Origin: Streptomyces sp. NBC_01341
Lineage (GTDB): Bacteria; Actinomycetota; Actinomycetes; Streptomycetales; Streptomycetaceae
Direction of reading: 5' to 3'
Length of the DNA: 64,000 nt
NCBI RefSeq assembly: GCF_035946055.1
Contig: NZ_CP108364.1
Span: forward strand, 2,604,001 to 2,668,000
Shown here: piece by piece, positions 52,118 through 60,902 of the stretch
Numbering within the stretch: position 1 is the first letter of the stretch
How the letters are laid out: each line of letters opens with the position of its first letter
Program-made: the position numbers and the translations under genes
The notes under the pieces: model-generated
Databases searched by the model: none
Told to the model about the DNA's origin: nothing
What the model saw: the letters and a program-made list of their open reading frames with translations, nothing else

Positions 52118-53584
52118 GTGAGTGACACCCCATTCGGATTCGGCCTTCCGCCGGAGGAGCCGGAAGACGGCGACGAGGGCAAGAAGAAGGACCCCACCGG
52201 TGGTGGGCAGGGCCCGGGCGGGCCGGCGAACCCGTTCGGCTTCGGGCCGGGAGCGGGCGGCGACAACCCGTTCGCCGCGATGTTCGGCTCGATGAACCCG
52301 AACGACCTGGGTGCGGCCTTCCAGCAGCTCGGCCAGATGCTGAGCTACGAGGGTGGGCCGGTCAACTGGGACATGGCCAAGCAGATCGCCCGGCAGACCG
52401 TGTCGCAGGGCACCGCTGACGGCAGCAAGGACGCCAGTGTCGGTCCCGCGGAGCGTTCCTCGGTCGACGAGGCGCTGCGCCTCGCCGACCTCTGGCTGGA
52501 CGGCGTGACCTCTCTGCCGTCGGGTTCCGTCTCGACGGTGGCGTGGAGCCGCGCCGAGTGGGTCGAGGCATCGCTCCCCGCCTGGCAGCAGCTGGTGGAC
52601 CCGGTCGCCGAGCGCGTCGGTCTGGCCATGGGCGACGTCCTCCCCGAGGAGATGCAGGCCATGGCGGGCCCGCTCATCGGCATGATGCGGTCGATGGGCG
52701 GCGCCATGTTCGGTCAGCAGATCGGGCAGGCCGTGGGCGTGCTCGCGGGCGAGGTCGTGGGCTCGACCGATATCGGCCTGCCGCTGGCACCGGCCGGCAA
52801 GGCGGCGCTCCTCCCGCTGAACGTCGAGCGCTTCGGCAAGGACCTGAGCGTGCCGCAGGACGAGGTCAGGCTGTATCTCGCGCTGCGCGAGGCGGCTCAC
52901 CAGCGGCTCTTCGCCCACGTTCCGTGGCTGCGCTCGCATCTGTTCGGCGCGGTGGAGGCCTACGCACGCGGAATCAAGGTCGACACCAGCAAGCTCGAGG
53001 ACGTCGTCGGCCAGTTCGACCCGTCGCAGCCGGAGCAGCTGCAGGACGCCCTGCAGCAGGGCATGTTCCAGCCGGAGGACACGCCGGAGCAGAAGGCGTC
53101 GCTGGCACGCCTGGAGACCGCCCTCGCGCTCGTCGAGGGCTGGGTGGACGCGGTGGTGCACGAAGCGGCGAAGTCCCGGCTGACCTCGGCCGACGCGCTG
53201 CGCGAGACGATGCGCAGGCGCCGGGCGTCGGGCGGCCCCGCCGAGCAGACCTTCGCCACGCTCATCGGGCTGCAGCTGCGGCCGCGCAGGCTGCGTGACG
53301 CGTCGCGGCTGTGGGCCTCGCTCACGGATGCCCGGGGCGTCGACGGCCGCGACGGTCTGTGGGGCCACCCGGACATGCTGCCCACCGCCTCGGACCTCGA
53401 CGACCCGGACGGTTTCGTCCACCACGAGCAGCTGGACTTCTCCGAGCTGGACAAGATGCTCGGAGAGGCGGCGAAGGGCCCCCGGAAGCCCTCCGCCGAG
53501 GACGAGGCGAAGGACCGGGCCGAGGGCGACGACGAGCCCGGCGACGGCCCGGCCGACAAGGGCAAGGACGACACCGGCCAGTGA
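52118..53584 (+). CDS. zinc-dependent metalloprotease-like protein (DUF2342)
   Basis: 488 residues. A Gly/Pro-rich N-terminus (about 1-60) is followed by the DUF2342 alpha-helical domain (about 90-430), with a conserved REAAHQRLFAHVPWL segment near 265 in the position of the HExxH-like helix; note that the first His of HExxH is replaced (EAAHQ), so zinc protease activity is uncertain despite the family label. A charged acidic tail ends the protein. GTG at 52118 after GAGGAAACCC. The stop overlaps the start of the NUDIX gene (GTGA). Orthologues occur throughout Actinobacteria; role unknown. Confidence 0.8.
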   Translation: MSDTPFGFGLPPEEPEDGDEGKKKDPTGGGQGPGGPANPFGFGPGAGGDNPFAAMFGSMNPNDLGAAFQQLGQMLSYEGGPVNWDMAKQIARQTVSQGTADGSKDASVGPAERSSVDEALRLADLWLDGVTSLPSGSVSTVAWSRAEWVEASLPAWQQLVDPVAERVGLAMGDVLPEEMQAMAGPLIGMMRSMGGAMFGQQIGQAVGVLAGEVVGSTDIGLPLAPAGKAALLPLNVERFGKDLSVPQDEVRLYLALREAAHQRLFAHVPWLRSHLFGAVEAYARGIKVDTSKLEDVVGQFDPSQPEQLQDALQQGMFQPEDTPEQKASLARLETALALVEGWVDAVVHEAAKSRLTSADALRETMRRRRASGGPAEQTFATLIGLQLRPRRLRDASRLWASLTDARGVDGRDGLWGHPDMLPTASDLDDPDGFVHHEQLDFSELDKMLGEAAKGPRKPSAEDEAKDRAEGDDEPGDGPADKGKDDTGQ

Positions 53585-54129
53585 CCCTGCACGACGACGC
53601 GGTACTCGTACTCAAGGGCTACGACGATGGCAGGGACGCAGAGCAGGCGCACCTGCGGCAGGCATACCTGGACCATCTCGCCGGACACCCCGACGGCATG
53701 TGGAAGGCCTGCGGAGCCGGCCATCTGACGGCAAGCGCCCTGGTGATCGACCCGGAGCGCGGCCGGGTCCTGCTGACCCTGCACAAGAAGCTCCGGATGT
53801 GGCTGCAGATGGGCGGGCACTGCGAGCCGCAGGACACCACCCTGCGGGCCGCCGCCCTGCGGGAGGCGACGGAGGAGTCGGGGATCACCGGGCTCACCCT
53901 GCTCCCCGGTGGACCCGTCCGTCTCGACCGGCACCCCATTCCGGCACCGTGCAACTGGCACCTGGACGTGCAGTACGCCGCCACGGCGTCCGCCGACGCG
54001 ACGGAGCGGATCAGCGAGGAGTCCCTGGACCTGCGCTGGTTCCCCTATGACGAGGTGGCTGCGGTCGCGGACACCTCGGTGGTGCTGCTGATGGAGAGCA
54101 CCCGCGCGCGGCTGGAGCAGACCGGCTAG
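53581..54129 (+). CDS. NUDIX hydrolase
   Basis: 182 residues. The Nudix box is recognisable as GHCEPQDTTLRAAALREATEE, but compared with GX5EX7REUXEEXGU the first Glu is Asp and one residue is inserted before RE; the REATEESG metal site is intact. Substrate unknown (nucleoside diphosphate linked to X). GTG start overlapping the upstream DUF2342 stop, so expression is coupled. A strong terminator follows. Confidence 0.83.
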   Translation: MTLHDDAVLVLKGYDDGRDAEQAHLRQAYLDHLAGHPDGMWKACGAGHLTASALVIDPERGRVLLTLHKKLRMWLQMGGHCEPQDTTLRAAALREATEESGITGLTLLPGGPVRLDRHPIPAPCNWHLDVQYAATASADATERISEESLDLRWFPYDEVAAVADTSVVLLMESTRARLEQTG

Positions 54130-54141
54130 GCGGCCGGACCG

Positions 54142-54190
54142 GCCCATGGATGAGGGCGGTCTCCGGTGGAGACCGCCCTCACCCATGGGC
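54142..54190. terminator. bidirectional terminator between the NUDIX and AIM24 genes
   Basis: Inner perfect arms of 14 bp (TGAGGGCGGTCTCC at 54151-54164/54168-54181) extended by outer GCCCATGG/CCATGGGC, between convergent stops. Confidence 0.85.
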
Positions 54191-54209
54191 GCCACGTGGG
54201 CGCGGCTGC

Positions 54210-54965
54210 TCAGTTCCAGGCGTTGTTCTGGTTCTGGCCGTGCGCACCCTGCTGGCCCACACCGAACTGGGCCGCCGCACCCTGTCCGATCTGGGCGTTC
54301 TGCGGGGGCAGCACCTCGCTCGGCTGGACGAGCGCGAAGCCCTGCCCCAGGAAGCTCAGCTCCCAGCCCTCGCCCGTGCTACCGCGACGCCGCATGACTC
54401 CCGAGGAGTGGGTCTGGGCCTGCATCTGCACCCGGAGCCCGCTCGACCAGGCGACGATCGCGTCGGCATCGGCGTTGACGTACTTGTCCGGCGTCACCTC
54501 CATCATCAGCGGCTGGCCGGAGGTCATCAGCGCGACCTTGCCGTTCCCCGAGATGTTCAGCTGGTACTTGCCGGTGCCGGAGATCCCGTACTGGCTGTCC
54601 ACCGCGATGACCTCGGTGTGCAGCGAGGAGTCCAGGGCGAGGACGTAGGCGCTGTCCACCGTCATGCCCTCGTGGTCCACGTCGACCATGTGGATGTACT
54701 GGGCGAGGTTCGCCAGATACACCGTGCCCTGGCCGGAGCAGCGCATCAGGTCGAGGCCCTCGCCCGTGTTCCTGCGGGCGCGGCGCTGGCCCTGCGACTG
54801 GTACTCGCCGTCGAACTCCATGAGGCCCTGATAGGCGACCATGGCTCCCTTACGGGCGAGGACGTCGTCGTGACCGGTCAGCGAGACCCGCAGGAGCTGC
54901 GGGTTCTGAACCGTGTACCGGTCCTGCGACTGCTGTTCGGTGTGGCTGAAAAGCGGACTCTGCAT
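54210..54965 (-). CDS. AIM24-family protein, third of cluster
   Basis: 251 residues, one AIM24/TIGR00266-type beta-rich domain. Typical elements are GAMVAYQGLMEFDG near residue 40, LMRCSGQGTVYLANLAQYIH near 73 and a closing FLGQGFALVQPSE near 215, then a Gln/Asn/Gly-rich tail (GQQGAHGQNQNNAWN). The family is named after a mitochondrial protein and is widespread in bacteria, often near tellurium-resistance-type genes; no biochemical activity is known. Third gene of a three-gene operon, 18 bp after the second. Confidence 0.83.
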   Translation of the reverse strand: MQSPLFSHTEQQSQDRYTVQNPQLLRVSLTGHDDVLARKGAMVAYQGLMEFDGEYQSQGQRRARRNTGEGLDLMRCSGQGTVYLANLAQYIHMVDVDHEGMTVDSAYVLALDSSLHTEVIAVDSQYGISGTGKYQLNISGNGKVALMTSGQPLMMEVTPDKYVNADADAIVAWSSGLRVQMQAQTHSSGVMRRRGSTGEGWELSFLGQGFALVQPSEVLPPQNAQIGQGAAAQFGVGQQGAHGQNQNNAWN

Positions 54966-54983
54966 GATGTGTTCTCCCCCCGC

Positions 54984-55664
54984 TCAGTTCCGGACCCGCA
55001 GGCGGTCGGTGCTGTCCTCGCTCGGCTGGACGACGACGATGCCCTGGCCGGAGAAGGCCATCTGGTAGGCCTCCCCGCTGCCCCGCCCGATGAGCGAGCC
55101 CGCCTTGAAGCTGCGCTTGCCCTTCACCTTGAGGTTCGGGGACCACGCGACGAGGGCGTCGGGGTCGACGTACGTCTCGTCCTCGCCCCTGCCGCAGTCG
55201 ACGACGATCGGCGTGCCGCGCGACGTGATGGCGACCCATCCCGTGCCCTGGATTCCGACGTTCCACAGGCCCTGGCCGGCGAACTTCGCCAGCCCCTTGA
55301 CCCGCTCCACGCCCCAGGTGAGGTGACCGTCGAAGGCGAGGAGGTTCGTGCCGTTGACCGACAGCGAGTCGTTGTTCAGATTGATGACGACCACGTCGGC
55401 GCCGTAGTCCGCGAGGTAGAGCAGTCCGTCGCCCGAGCACTTCATGAGCGGGGTGCCCTCGCCGGTGATCCACTGCGAGGCGATCTGGCGAACGGCGGGC
55501 GGATTGGGCTCGTACTGGATGAAGCCCTCGTAGGCCACCATCGAACCGGTACGTGCGTAGAGGTCCTGGCCGGTGGCCATCGCCACCTTGAGCATCGTGC
55601 GGCCGTGGTTCTCCATCCGGGCCGTGACGGGCGTCGGGGCGAAGCCCGCGAGTTGCTGGTTCAT
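54984..55664 (-). CDS. AIM24-family protein, second of cluster
   Basis: 226 residues, one AIM24 domain: GSMVAYEGFIQYEPNPP near 40, LMKCSGDGLLYLADYGADVV near 73 and FSGQGIVVVQPSED near 205. It lacks the C-terminal tail of the third gene and the TerD domain of the first. Located 11 bp after the first gene's stop; ATG start MNQQLAGFAP. Probably assembles with its paralogues. Confidence 0.83.
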   Translation of the reverse strand: MNQQLAGFAPTPVTARMENHGRTMLKVAMATGQDLYARTGSMVAYEGFIQYEPNPPAVRQIASQWITGEGTPLMKCSGDGLLYLADYGADVVVINLNNDSLSVNGTNLLAFDGHLTWGVERVKGLAKFAGQGLWNVGIQGTGWVAITSRGTPIVVDCGRGEDETYVDPDALVAWSPNLKVKGKRSFKAGSLIGRGSGEAYQMAFSGQGIVVVQPSEDSTDRLRVRN

Positions 55665-55675
55665 GACGGGCTCCC

Positions 55676-57256
55676 TCAGACCTCGTAGGGCTGGACGACG
55701 ATGAAGTTCCCGGGAGCTCCCCGGAACTGGAGGTTCACGGTCTCCCCGCTGTGTCCCGGGTACGCGTTGCGGCGCAGCCGGACCTGGCTGGAGAGGATCA
55801 CCTGCGACGCGGACGACCAGGCCACCACGGCGTTGGCGTCGGCGAAGGTGGTGGGGGTGACCGGCAGGACGACCGGGACGCCGTGCGTCTTGACGACGAC
55901 GGTTCCCGAACCCTGGAACTGCATGGTGAACAGAGCCCCGCCGGGAATGCCGTGGCCCTCGATCCTGCGGACCTCGTACTGCAGGGTTTCGTCGAAGGCG
56001 AGGACGCTCTCGGCGGAGACGCAGATGCCGTCACCCTGGAGCTCGATGGGATGCAGGTGCGCCCCCTCCTCGGCCAGGAAGACCTGGCCGCGGCCGGTGC
56101 AGCGCATGAGCTGCATCTCCTGGCCGGTCGCGTTGCCGACCATGCGGCCCGCGAAGCCTGCGCCCTTGTAACCGAAGTCGACCTTGCCCTGGTACATCAC
56201 CATGCTGCCCTGTCGGGCCAGCACGGGCGTGCCGCCCATGGTGAGGTCGACACGCATCAGTTGCTGGTTCTGCGAGGTCCAGCGCTGCCCGGTCGCCGTC
56301 TCCTTGTAGGGCTGCAGGGCTGCCTGCAGCCCCGCGCCTCCCTGCGGAACGCCCTGCGGCACACCCGGGGGCTGCTGGCCGAACGGCTGTTGCTGCCCGA
56401 AGGGCGGCGCGGCGGGCGGCTGCTGACCGTACGGCGGCGCGGCAGGCTGCTGGCCGTACGGCGGTGTGCCTTGTCCCGGCACCTGCCCGAACTGCGGCTG
56501 GCCGTACGGGGCTGGTGCCTGCGGGGCCGGTGCATGCGGGGCGGGCGCCATGGGTGCCGCGATCGTCGGTGCGGCGTGGATGGGCTGCTGGGGAGCGGGT
56601 GCCGGAGCACCGAACGCCGGTGCGGGCGCCGCCGGAGAGGCCGTGGGTGCACCGAACGCCGGAGGCGCGGTGGCCTGGGCGGGCGGGGCGAAGCCCGGAG
56701 CGCCCAGGGGCGGAGCGGCGGGTGCCTCCTCGGCGACTTCCCCGCCGAAGTTCTTCAGCAGTGCGTCCAGTCCGCCGTCGAAGCCCTGGCCGACGGCGGC
56801 GAACCGCCAGACGTCCTTCAGGTAGAAGTCACCGAGCATCACCGCGCGTTCGGTGGTGAACTCCGCGCCCGTGAAGGCGTACTTCACCACTTCCTCGCCG
56901 CCCGCGACGATCCGGATGTATCCGGGACCGACCTGGGACATCTGCCCGGCGCCGTCGATCGTGGCGGTGAAGGACAGCTTGTGGATGTTCGCCGGAATGC
57001 GGTCGAGGGTGACGCGGAACGACTCGGTGTCACCGGCCTGGGCGCCGAGAAGCTGAATGGACTCCTCAGGAGATTTCGGCTGGTTGAAGAAGATGAAATA
57101 ACGGTCGTCCGAGAGCTGCTCATTGGCGTCCAGACCGAAGCAGCTGATGTCGAACGTCAGGCCGGGACCGGCGACCTGTACGCCGACGTACAGATCCGTC
57201 CCTGACGTGAGATCACTGATCTTGGCCTTGTGGCCGCGCTGAAATTCCCTGGCCAT
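55676..57256 (-). CDS. TerD-AIM24 fusion protein
   Basis: 526 residues. An N-terminal TerD domain (about 1-185) has the calcium-binding type segment DISCFGLDANEQLSDDRYFI and VGPGYIRIVAGGEEVVKYAF. A long Pro/Ala/Gln/Gly-rich linker (about 190-330) carries repeated QQPxxxPPYGQQP units, and a C-terminal AIM24 domain runs from about 335 to 526 (GSMVMYQGKVDFGYKGAG, LMRCTGRGQVFLAEEGAHLH, FRGAPGNFIVVQPYE). TerD-type proteins bind Ca2+ and belong to a poorly understood stress and membrane-associated system. First gene of the cluster. The ATG at 57256 (MAREFQRGHK) is the canonical TerD start. Confidence 0.86.
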   Translation of the reverse strand: MAREFQRGHKAKISDLTSGTDLYVGVQVAGPGLTFDISCFGLDANEQLSDDRYFIFFNQPKSPEESIQLLGAQAGDTESFRVTLDRIPANIHKLSFTATIDGAGQMSQVGPGYIRIVAGGEEVVKYAFTGAEFTTERAVMLGDFYLKDVWRFAAVGQGFDGGLDALLKNFGGEVAEEAPAAPPLGAPGFAPPAQATAPPAFGAPTASPAAPAPAFGAPAPAPQQPIHAAPTIAAPMAPAPHAPAPQAPAPYGQPQFGQVPGQGTPPYGQQPAAPPYGQQPPAAPPFGQQQPFGQQPPGVPQGVPQGGAGLQAALQPYKETATGQRWTSQNQQLMRVDLTMGGTPVLARQGSMVMYQGKVDFGYKGAGFAGRMVGNATGQEMQLMRCTGRGQVFLAEEGAHLHPIELQGDGICVSAESVLAFDETLQYEVRRIEGHGIPGGALFTMQFQGSGTVVVKTHGVPVVLPVTPTTFADANAVVAWSSASQVILSSQVRLRRNAYPGHSGETVNLQFRGAPGNFIVVQPYEV

Positions 57257-57361
57257 GCGTAACGACCGTCCCCCATCCCGAAGGTGATTGCGTCGCGTCA
57301 GGCTAACCGCAAACCACGACATCGAGCCAAGCCGGTACAGATCCGGTACAGAATCGGCAAC

Positions 57362-57985
57362 TCACTCCTCGCGTGCGGCAGGCAGGTGCGGAAGCCGCTC
57401 CGCCGCCGCGACCCCTTCGAGGTAACCGCGTGCGCGCTCGGTACGGGAGTAGGTCTCCAGAAGCCGCCAGAAGCGCGGCCCGTGGCCGGGAACCAGCAGG
57501 TGGGCGAGCTCGTGGAGGAGTACGTAGTCGACCACGTATTCCGGCATGCCCTGCAGCCGGTGCGAGAGACGGATACTGCCCTCGGCCGGGGTGCAGGAGC
57601 CCCAGCGGGTGTTCTGGTTGGTCACCCACCGCACGGACGCGGGCCGGGCCCGGCCCCCGAGGTACTGGGCGGACAGCCGCTCCGCGCGCTCGGCGAGCGC
57701 GCCGTCCCCGATGACGCGCTTGCTCTCCTGCGCGGCGAGTTTGTCCAGCATCACTCCGACCCAGCGCTGCTCCTCGGCCTCCGACATCCGGGCCGGGATG
57801 AGGACGATGGTGCGGTCCCCCTCGCGGTAGGCGGAGACCGTTCTGCTGCGCCGGGCGCTCCTGCGGACCTCGACCGCGCTCATCGCAGGGGGGCGGGGCG
57901 GCTGGGCGGCTGCGCTGCGCTGCTGGCGTCCGGCGCTGCGCGCGGGGGTCTCCCCGGCGAGGCCGGGTGAGGAGTCGGCGGACAC
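57362..57985 (-). CDS. YgjP-like (DUF45) zinc metallopeptidase
   Basis: 207 residues from the GTG at 57985. The zinc motif HELAH (VLLHELAHLLVPGHGPRF) with a third histidine four residues on is characteristic of YgjP/WLM-type peptidases; upstream RWGSCTPAEGSIRLSHRL is the conserved family block. An N-terminal Ala/Pro-rich part (about 1-35) is unconserved, so the true start may be the ATG at 57883 (MSAVEVRRS). The gene ends before the TerD-AIM24 start on the same strand, with a 105-bp gap. Function unknown; relatives have been proposed to act on DNA-protein crosslinks or ribosome-bound substrates. Confidence 0.82.
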   Translation of the reverse strand: MSADSSPGLAGETPARSAGRQQRSAAAQPPRPPAMSAVEVRRSARRSRTVSAYREGDRTIVLIPARMSEAEEQRWVGVMLDKLAAQESKRVIGDGALAERAERLSAQYLGGRARPASVRWVTNQNTRWGSCTPAEGSIRLSHRLQGMPEYVVDYVLLHELAHLLVPGHGPRFWRLLETYSRTERARGYLEGVAAAERLPHLPAAREE

Positions 57986-58165
57986 GCCTCGACGTTACCC
58001 GTTGCCGGTGGGGGAAGTCCCGCGCCCCGGACCGTCCGGCATTGATCCACTTCTCGGCTTGCACCATTTGAACGACTAATGCCCGGCCCTGTGGACAACT
58101 TTTCGCCCGTTTCGCCGCCAGGTTGCATTCTGGCAACGGATCTCGACATCGAACGGGGAGAAGTC

Positions 58166-59311
58166 ATGCATCCGATGCTGAAGCCCGCCCTCCGGCGCGC
58201 CTGGCGTGGACGGAACACCGTGCAATTCGGTGTGACGCCCGCGCACGCGGTGACTCTGGGGCCGATGGATATCGCCACCGGAAGTTTTCTGGAACTACTC
58301 GACGGAACACGCGGACTGCCCCTTCTCCGCGAAGAGGCCAGAGCACTGGATCTGTCGGACCGTCATGTGGACATTCTCGTTTCACGCCTCACGGAAGCCG
58401 GACTGCTCGACGATCCCGGTGCGGGCGGCGCGGAGGCCGAGGCGCTGCGCCGGCGGGCCGAGACCCTGGAGCGTCAGCGCCCGGACGCCGCGTCGCTCTC
58501 CGTCGTCCATCCGGCTCCGGGCGGCGGGCTGCGCACACTGGCCGCACGACGCTCGATGCGCGTGCAGGTGCGGGGTGCCGGAAGGGTGGGCGCGACGATC
58601 GCGGCAGTCCTTTCCTCGTCCGGTGTCGGCAGGGTCGATGTGCTCGACGGAGGCCGGACGGAGCCCTCGGACGTCGCACCCGGAGGGCTCCCGGCGGCTT
58701 CGGTGGGAGAGCGGCGGGACACGGCGGCCCGGCAACTGGTACGCCGGTCCGCGGTCGGAAGACCTCCCAGGGCGGACGAGCCGGGCGGAGTGCCGGCGGG
58801 AGGCGAGCCCGCACTGTCCCTGATCGTGGTGGCCCCCAGGGACGGCCTCGCGGTCCATGCCCCTGCCCCGGATGTCGCCGCGCCCTGGATCGCCTCGGGC
58901 ACACCACACCTGTACGCGGGTGTGGTGGAGGCCACAGGAGTGGTCGGCCCGCTGGTGCTTCCCGGCGGCACGGGCTGTGCGGGATGTCTCGCGCTGCACC
59001 GTGCGGAGCGGGATCCCCAGTGGCCCAGGATGCTCGCGCAGTGGAGGTCCGGGCGGCGCACCGCGGTGCAGGCATGCGATCTGGGTCTGGCTACGGCGGT
59101 GGCCGGACTCGCCGCAGCCCATGCGCTGTCCTTCCTCGACGGAGAGCTGCCGGCCAGCACGGGCACGAGGTGGGAGGCAGCGATGCCCATGCTGGACTGG
59201 CGATCGGCACGGCTCGGCCCCCACCTCGACTGCGCCTGCGGTGCGGCCGGGCACACTGAGGGGGAACTCACCTCCGCGACCGGCTCCCCGCAGGACACAA
59301 TGGCCGGGTGA
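58166..59311 (+). CDS. ThiF-like / TOMM leader-peptide-binding-type protein (orphan)
   Basis: 381 residues. An N-terminal winged-helix-like region (about 1-90: PALRRAWRGRNTVQFGVT and LLDGTRGLPLLREEARALDL) resembles the precursor-peptide recognition part of E1-like partners of YcaO cyclodehydratases. An E1/ThiF-type Rossmann fold follows, with VRGAGRVGATIAAVLSSSG near 130 and two zinc-type cysteine pairs (GCAGCLALHR near 275 and DCACGAAGH near 355). The adenylating Arg/Asp residues of active ThiF are not evident. No YcaO, dehydrogenase or precursor peptide is adjacent, so any modified peptide is elsewhere or the protein has another role. GGGGAGAAG precedes the ATG. Confidence 0.68.
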   Translation: MHPMLKPALRRAWRGRNTVQFGVTPAHAVTLGPMDIATGSFLELLDGTRGLPLLREEARALDLSDRHVDILVSRLTEAGLLDDPGAGGAEAEALRRRAETLERQRPDAASLSVVHPAPGGGLRTLAARRSMRVQVRGAGRVGATIAAVLSSSGVGRVDVLDGGRTEPSDVAPGGLPAASVGERRDTAARQLVRRSAVGRPPRADEPGGVPAGGEPALSLIVVAPRDGLAVHAPAPDVAAPWIASGTPHLYAGVVEATGVVGPLVLPGGTGCAGCLALHRAERDPQWPRMLAQWRSGRRTAVQACDLGLATAVAGLAAAHALSFLDGELPASTGTRWEAAMPMLDWRSARLGPHLDCACGAAGHTEGELTSATGSPQDTMAG

Positions 59312-59374
59312 CCGCAGCCGACGGAGCGGGCCCGGGATTCACCCGGCACGACAGTCAGGGAACTGGAGGGGCAC

Positions 59375-60871
59375 ATGTCTGATCTTCCGCGGAAGGCGGT
59401 CACCCGTACCGCGAAGCTGGCTGCTCTGCCGCTGGGCTTCGCCGGCCGTGCCACATGGGGTCTGGGCAAGCGGATCGGCGGCAAGTCCGCCGAGATCGTG
59501 GCCCGGGAGGTCCAGCAGCGCACGGCAGACCAGCTCTTCAAGGTCCTGGGCGAGCTGAAGGGCGGTGCGATGAAGCTCGGGCAGGCGCTGTCGGTCTTCG
59601 AGTCCGCCCTCCCGGAGGACATCGCCGGCCCGTATCGCGCGGCTCTCACCAAGCTGCAGGAGGCGGCCCCGCCGATGCCGACCCGCACCGTCCACAAGGT
59701 GCTGGCGGAAAGGCTGGGCGAGGACTGGCGGGACCTCTTCGAAGAGTTCGACGATCAGCCCTCCGCCGCGGCGTCGATCGGACAGGTCCACCGCGCGGTG
59801 TGGCACGACGGACGTGCCGTCGCCGTCAAAGTGCAGTACCCCGGGGCCGGGGAGGCGCTGCTCTCCGACCTGACGCAGCTCAGCCGCTTCGCACGGCTGC
59901 TCGGCCCCCTGGTTCCCGGCATGGACATCAAGCCCCTCATCACCGAGCTCCGCGACCGCGTCTCGGAGGAGCTGGACTACGAGCTGGAGGCGGCGGCCCA
60001 GCAGGAGCACGCCGCGGAGTTCGACGGCGACCCGGACGTGGTGATCCCCGGAGTGGTGCACCAGTCGGAACAGGTCCTGGTGACGGAGTGGATCGAGGGC
60101 ATACCGCTGTCGGAGGTGATCGCCGACGGCACGCAGGAGCAGCGGGACAGGGCGGGTCAGCTGCTGGCGCGCTTCCTGTTCTCCGGGCCTGCCCGCACCG
60201 GCCTGCTGCACGCCGATCCTCACCCGGGGAACTTCCGGCTTCTGCCCCCGGCAGACACCGACGATTCCGGCACCGGCGGCTCGGGGACCGTCGATTCCGG
60301 CATCGTCGACGAGGACACTGCGGGCGGGGCCGCCGGGCTCGACGGGGACTTCGGCCGATGGCGCCTGGGGGTTCTGGACTTCGGCACGGTCGACCGTCTG
60401 CCGGGCGGTCTGCCGCGCGCCATCGGTGATGCCCTGCGGATGACGCTGGACGGCGACGCCGACGGCGTCTACGCCTCCCTCCGCGGGGACGGATTCGTCA
60501 AGGACTCGATCGAGCTGGAACCCGACGCGGTCCTGGACTATCTCCTGCCGATCATCGAGCCGGCTCAGGTGGACGAATTCGCCTTCTCCCGCTCCTGGTT
60601 GCGCAGCCAGGCCGGGCGTATCGCAGACCCTCGTTCCCCCGCGCACCAGTTGGGGAAGCAGCTGAACCTCCCGCCGTCGTATCTGCTGATACACCGGGTC
60701 ACGCTCAGCACGATCGGTGTGCTGTGCCAACTGGGCGCGACCGTACGGCTTCGGGACGAACTGGAATCCTGGCTGCCCGGGTTCGTCCTCGACGCGGAAT
60801 CCGACGAGCCGTACCCCGAGGACGAGGATGCGCCGGCGGCAGCCCAGGAGACGGCACCGGTCGACGCTTAG
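59375..60871 (+). CDS. AarF/ABC1/UbiB-family atypical kinase
   Basis: 498 residues. ABC1 family marks: the KxGQ motif (GGAMKLGQALS near residue 63), the Ala-rich nucleotide loop AAASIGQVHRAV near 133, catalytic Lys in VAVKVQYPG, HADPHPGNF near 278 and DFGTV near 332. These proteins are ATP-dependent factors linked to isoprenoid quinone or lipid biology (UbiB, COQ8). An insert of about 35 residues, Gly/Asp/Ser-rich, separates the last two motifs. GGAGGGGC precedes the ATG. The gene follows the ThiF-like gene by 63 bp and may share its transcript. Confidence 0.87.
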   Translation: MSDLPRKAVTRTAKLAALPLGFAGRATWGLGKRIGGKSAEIVAREVQQRTADQLFKVLGELKGGAMKLGQALSVFESALPEDIAGPYRAALTKLQEAAPPMPTRTVHKVLAERLGEDWRDLFEEFDDQPSAAASIGQVHRAVWHDGRAVAVKVQYPGAGEALLSDLTQLSRFARLLGPLVPGMDIKPLITELRDRVSEELDYELEAAAQQEHAAEFDGDPDVVIPGVVHQSEQVLVTEWIEGIPLSEVIADGTQEQRDRAGQLLARFLFSGPARTGLLHADPHPGNFRLLPPADTDDSGTGGSGTVDSGIVDEDTAGGAAGLDGDFGRWRLGVLDFGTVDRLPGGLPRAIGDALRMTLDGDADGVYASLRGDGFVKDSIELEPDAVLDYLLPIIEPAQVDEFAFSRSWLRSQAGRIADPRSPAHQLGKQLNLPPSYLLIHRVTLSTIGVLCQLGATVRLRDELESWLPGFVLDAESDEPYPEDEDAPAAAQETAPVDA

Positions 60872-60902
60872 AGGCTTCGACGCTCAGAGGCTTCGACGCT
60901 CA
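60860..60902. repeat. 16-bp tandem direct repeat at the end of the ABC1 kinase gene
   Basis: GAGGCTTCGACGCTCA occurs twice in tandem (60871-60886, 60887-60902), and a partial third copy (TCGACGCTTA) includes the kinase stop codon. Likely a replication-slippage product; it duplicates bases just after the stop. Confidence 0.75.
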
